NCBI RefSeq assembly: GCF_002311515.1
Contig: NZ_DCAO01000104.1
Location: 73,636 to 97,739 of the forward strand
Length of the DNA: 24,104 bases
Source of the DNA: Thalassospira sp. UBA1131
Lineage (GTDB): Bacteria; Pseudomonadota; Alphaproteobacteria; Rhodospirillales; Thalassospiraceae
Direction of reading: 5' to 3'
Positions 22,064 through 24,104 of the stretch are shown here, in pieces; within the stretch, counting starts at the first letter, position 1; every line of letters begins with the position of its first letter. Both the position numbers and the translations under genes were made by a program. Below the pieces are notes generated by a model that made no database searches, was not told the origin of the DNA, and saw nothing but the letters and a program-made list of their open reading frames with translations.

Positions 22064-23985
22064 CAGTCATTCACCCCCATTTCACTGGCCACACCAAGCA
22101 ACAAAAAAGGCCGGGGCAATGCCCCGGCGATGCGCCAAAGTCCACTTTTCAGTCCCCCGCCACTGCCCCGCCGCCAGCCCAGTGCACGGAGCGTGATATC
22201 GCCGCTATAAAGCGCATCTTTGTCATCGGTGGAAACCGGCAGCGCGACATCACGCAATCCCCGACCGGTATCGACGCGCAGCTGCCCGGTTTCCTGCAAA
22301 CGCAAGGTCACCGAGACCAGCCGCACGGCATTGCCGCCATGCGGGCGACTGCCATCCGATGCGGCCGGCGGCAGGGCATAAATTTCATGGGTAAAGGGCA
22401 AGCCGACCTCGATTTCCGATACAGCCCCGATGTGATCAGGCAATGTAATCGTACCCCCGGCAACCGCTATATCTTCGGCAAGAACGCCATCGTGCCAGAC
22501 ACTGATATCAAGCCCATCCAGCGGATCAAGATTGCCCCAATGCCGGCGCGGTGCTTCGCCCGCAACCACCGCTTGGCGACGATAAAGATCAAAGCCGCAT
22601 TGCGGGTCAAACACACCTAGGAAATAGCGGCCATCGCGTTCCAGCACGACATAGACGTCGCCACCTGACACCGAAACGGATGCAAAGGCACATCCCGCCA
22701 CCGACTGCGCCGACCAGGCGGTGATCGCCTCGCTGCGGTAAAGGGTCAGTGTGGCAAGCGATCCGTCGCGCATCACCACATGCAAAAGCCGCCGATCCGG
22801 ATCAAAGGCCTGATCAATCGGATGATGGATCAGATGGCGCGACAGCAACGCCAGATCGGCCGATCCATACGCCTGCTCGACATCGGTAAACAGGAATTCG
22901 CGAATTTCGCGCCCGCTCCGCCCGGCAAACAGCGTTGCGCCATCAACATTGACCAGCGGCACGGTGCGATCACTTTGGCTGCCGATCCGGGTCTGGCGCG
23001 TGACCTGCACATTGGCCGGTGTCAATGGATCGCCCGTCACCATCCATTCCGACCCGCTGGTAAAGACCTGCAAATGACGCCCGGCGAAAATGCCGGTGAT
23101 CGCATTGACCTGATCGGCCAGCAGGGCAAATTCAATCGCCTCGTCATCAAGCCCTTCGCCGAGCTCGAAATTAAACAGATCGCCCGATTTCGACATCCAC
23201 AACCGGTTGGGCAGATCGCGCGATCCGCCAATGATCAATCGATCCTGATGAAAGGTCACGCTGCGCGGCCAACCCCGCACCTCGGAAAAGGCCTGCTCAA
23301 CAAAATCGACGGTGGCATTCGCGTTTGGCAACGCCTGCTTCAGCGCAATCTGCGCGGTTCGGGCATCGGACACGCTGGTGATCTCACCCTCAACCCCCTG
23401 AATCCGCCACAGGGTCCCGACATGCTCTGGCACGAACACATCCATATTGGCCGTGAGCGTGACGGTCCCACTGGTACCCGATGGCGTCAGGGTCGCAGCC
23501 GGCTCGACAAACTTGTAATAGGGCTGGCTGGTTCTGAAATTGGTCTCACGCCAGGCCCAAAGGCTGGTTTGCCAGCTGCCATCGCCGGTGCGTGTGATCC
23601 GGACCGGCGGAGCATCGGGATGCACGACCAACAGCGTATCCGCACTTTGCGTCCAGTTCAGAAGATCATGGTGCTCTGGCCCAAACGTGGTTTCAAACCA
23701 GATCGTCTCGACCCCGTCTTCAAACACCAGTGCGCGGTTATCGCCAAAGGCCAGCAGATAGGTCTGCTCGGTATTGAACTCGAACTGGATCAGGCGCGCG
23801 GGTCCCGGCAATTCATCAATCAATCGAATACCGGGACGACGGCGCACCCCGCCCGATGGCTCGATAAACACATTGCGCAGGCGCGCTGCCCCATTGGCAT
23901 AGGCGCTTAAGTCCGATCGCCCCCACAATTCCGGGGCCAGTTCGCCGGTCGAAAACGTGTTTTTCTCCAGAACGCGGCGTGCCAT
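22063..23985 (-). CDS. Podoviral tail nozzle / tubular protein (T7 gp12-like)
   Basis: The 640-residue protein opens with the podoviral nozzle signature: F-S-T-G-E-L-A-P-E-L-W-G-R-S-D-L (about 8-23), Y-A-N-G-A-A-R-L-R-N-V-F-I and G-G-V-R-R-R-P-G-I-R-L-I-D-E-L, then L-I-Q-F-E-F and Y-L-L-A-F-G-D. The rest is beta-rich with W-P-R-S-V-T-F-H-Q-D-R-L-I-I-G-G (about 240-255) and S-G-S-E-W-M-V-T-G-D, typical of propeller-like nozzle proteins that form the end of the tail tube. The ATG at 23985 has GAGGGAG 8 nt upstream; an in-frame TTG at 24000 overlaps that site. Tail tube A (gp11), capsid and portal would be expected upstream, beyond the window. Confidence 0.85.
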   Translation of the reverse strand: MARRVLEKNTFSTGELAPELWGRSDLSAYANGAARLRNVFIEPSGGVRRRPGIRLIDELPGPARLIQFEFNTEQTYLLAFGDNRALVFEDGVETIWFETTFGPEHHDLLNWTQSADTLLVVHPDAPPVRITRTGDGSWQTSLWAWRETNFRTSQPYYKFVEPAATLTPSGTSGTVTLTANMDVFVPEHVGTLWRIQGVEGEITSVSDARTAQIALKQALPNANATVDFVEQAFSEVRGWPRSVTFHQDRLIIGGSRDLPNRLWMSKSGDLFNFELGEGLDDEAIEFALLADQVNAITGIFAGRHLQVFTSGSEWMVTGDPLTPANVQVTRQTRIGSQSDRTVPLVNVDGATLFAGRSGREIREFLFTDVEQAYGSADLALLSRHLIHHPIDQAFDPDRRLLHVVMRDGSLATLTLYRSEAITAWSAQSVAGCAFASVSVSGGDVYVVLERDGRYFLGVFDPQCGFDLYRRQAVVAGEAPRRHWGNLDPLDGLDISVWHDGVLAEDIAVAGGTITLPDHIGAVSEIEVGLPFTHEIYALPPAASDGSRPHGGNAVRLVSVTLRLQETGQLRVDTGRGLRDVALPVSTDDKDALYSGDITLRALGWRRGSGGGLKSGLWRIAGALPRPFLLLGVASEMGVND

Positions 23986-24027
23986 GGGGTGCTCCCTCAA
24001 TGAATAAAGGTGATACGCTTGCGGATC

Positions 24028-24104
24028 GGAATCCCCGCCTTCGCGGGGATGACGGAAGATAAAATAATCTCATGGAACAAACGTCATTCCCGCGAAGGCG
24101 GGAA
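24028..24104. repeat. REP-like inverted repeat pair at the window edge
   Basis: GGAATCCCCGCCTTCGCGGG (from 24028, continuing as GATGACG) is the inverse of CGTCATTCCCGCGAAGGCGGG (24082-24102) with a few changes. Each unit can fold into its own CCCGC-TTCG-type hairpin. This is the widespread palindromic REP pattern; two units in opposite orientation make a BIME-like element, lying 43 bp upstream of the nozzle gene. The second copy runs off the window end. No other copy was seen in the window. Confidence 0.8.

Noticed and set aside
22780..23910. Plus-strand open frame of 376 codons
   Set aside because: It is antisense to the nozzle gene, has no ribosome site and a composition (rich in R, Q, G, I, H) typical of a shadow frame in GC-rich DNA.

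Overview
The window looks like a piece of an alphaproteobacterial chromosome. The style of the housekeeping genes (class 2 pyrD followed by a DLWGV-type HAD hydrolase, ExoD, DUF952, PhzF beside a LysR regulator) would fit a Rhodospirillales member such as Thalassospira. That assignment rests on gene style and recall, not on a marker gene, so it is tentative. I saw no rRNA, tRNA, CRISPR array or integrase.

Bases 1-9.3 kb are mostly ordinary chromosome: the 3' part of an EamA/DMT transporter; a tandem pair of AT-rich paralogous secreted/lipoprotein genes of unknown family; a minus-strand run pyrD > HAD-IIA hydrolase > PNPOx-fold flavoprotein; an Old Yellow Enzyme; ExoD; a small basic protein; DUF952; an AT-rich helical protein of unknown role; and a LysR regulator. 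A PhzF-family isomerase (9.4-10.3 kb) is transcribed divergently from the LysR gene.

Bases 10.35-14.4 kb form a toxin-antitoxin/accessory island. A hipB-hipA pair has three copies of a 16-bp palindrome spaced exactly 49 bp apart around its promoter. It is followed, in a tightly spaced or overlapping run, by two unfamiliar genes, the second resembling a PD-(D/E)XK-type nuclease. Facing it on the other strand is a two-gene PIN-domain toxin / HTH antitoxin operon, whose promoter has a triplicated 9-bp repeat just upstream of its -35 box.

Bases 14.4 kb to the end are the late part of a T7-like podoviral prophage or prophage remnant, read right to left: tail nozzle (gp12-like) > internal virion protein (gp14-like) > tail fibre (gp17-like N-terminus) > LamG-type receptor-binding protein > small candidate TerS > gp19-like large terminase > small exported protein > lysis cassette (membrane-anchored coiled-coil protein, SleB hydrolase, GTA-type 3TM holin). 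A plus-strand secreted-protein gene sits between candidate TerS and TerL like a moron. A strong terminator lies about 10 nt before the Shine-Dalgarno of the lysis cassette, which suggests antitermination or attenuation. A REP-like inverted repeat pair flanks the nozzle gene at the window edge. The capsid, portal, RNA polymerase and integration genes, if present, lie outside the window.
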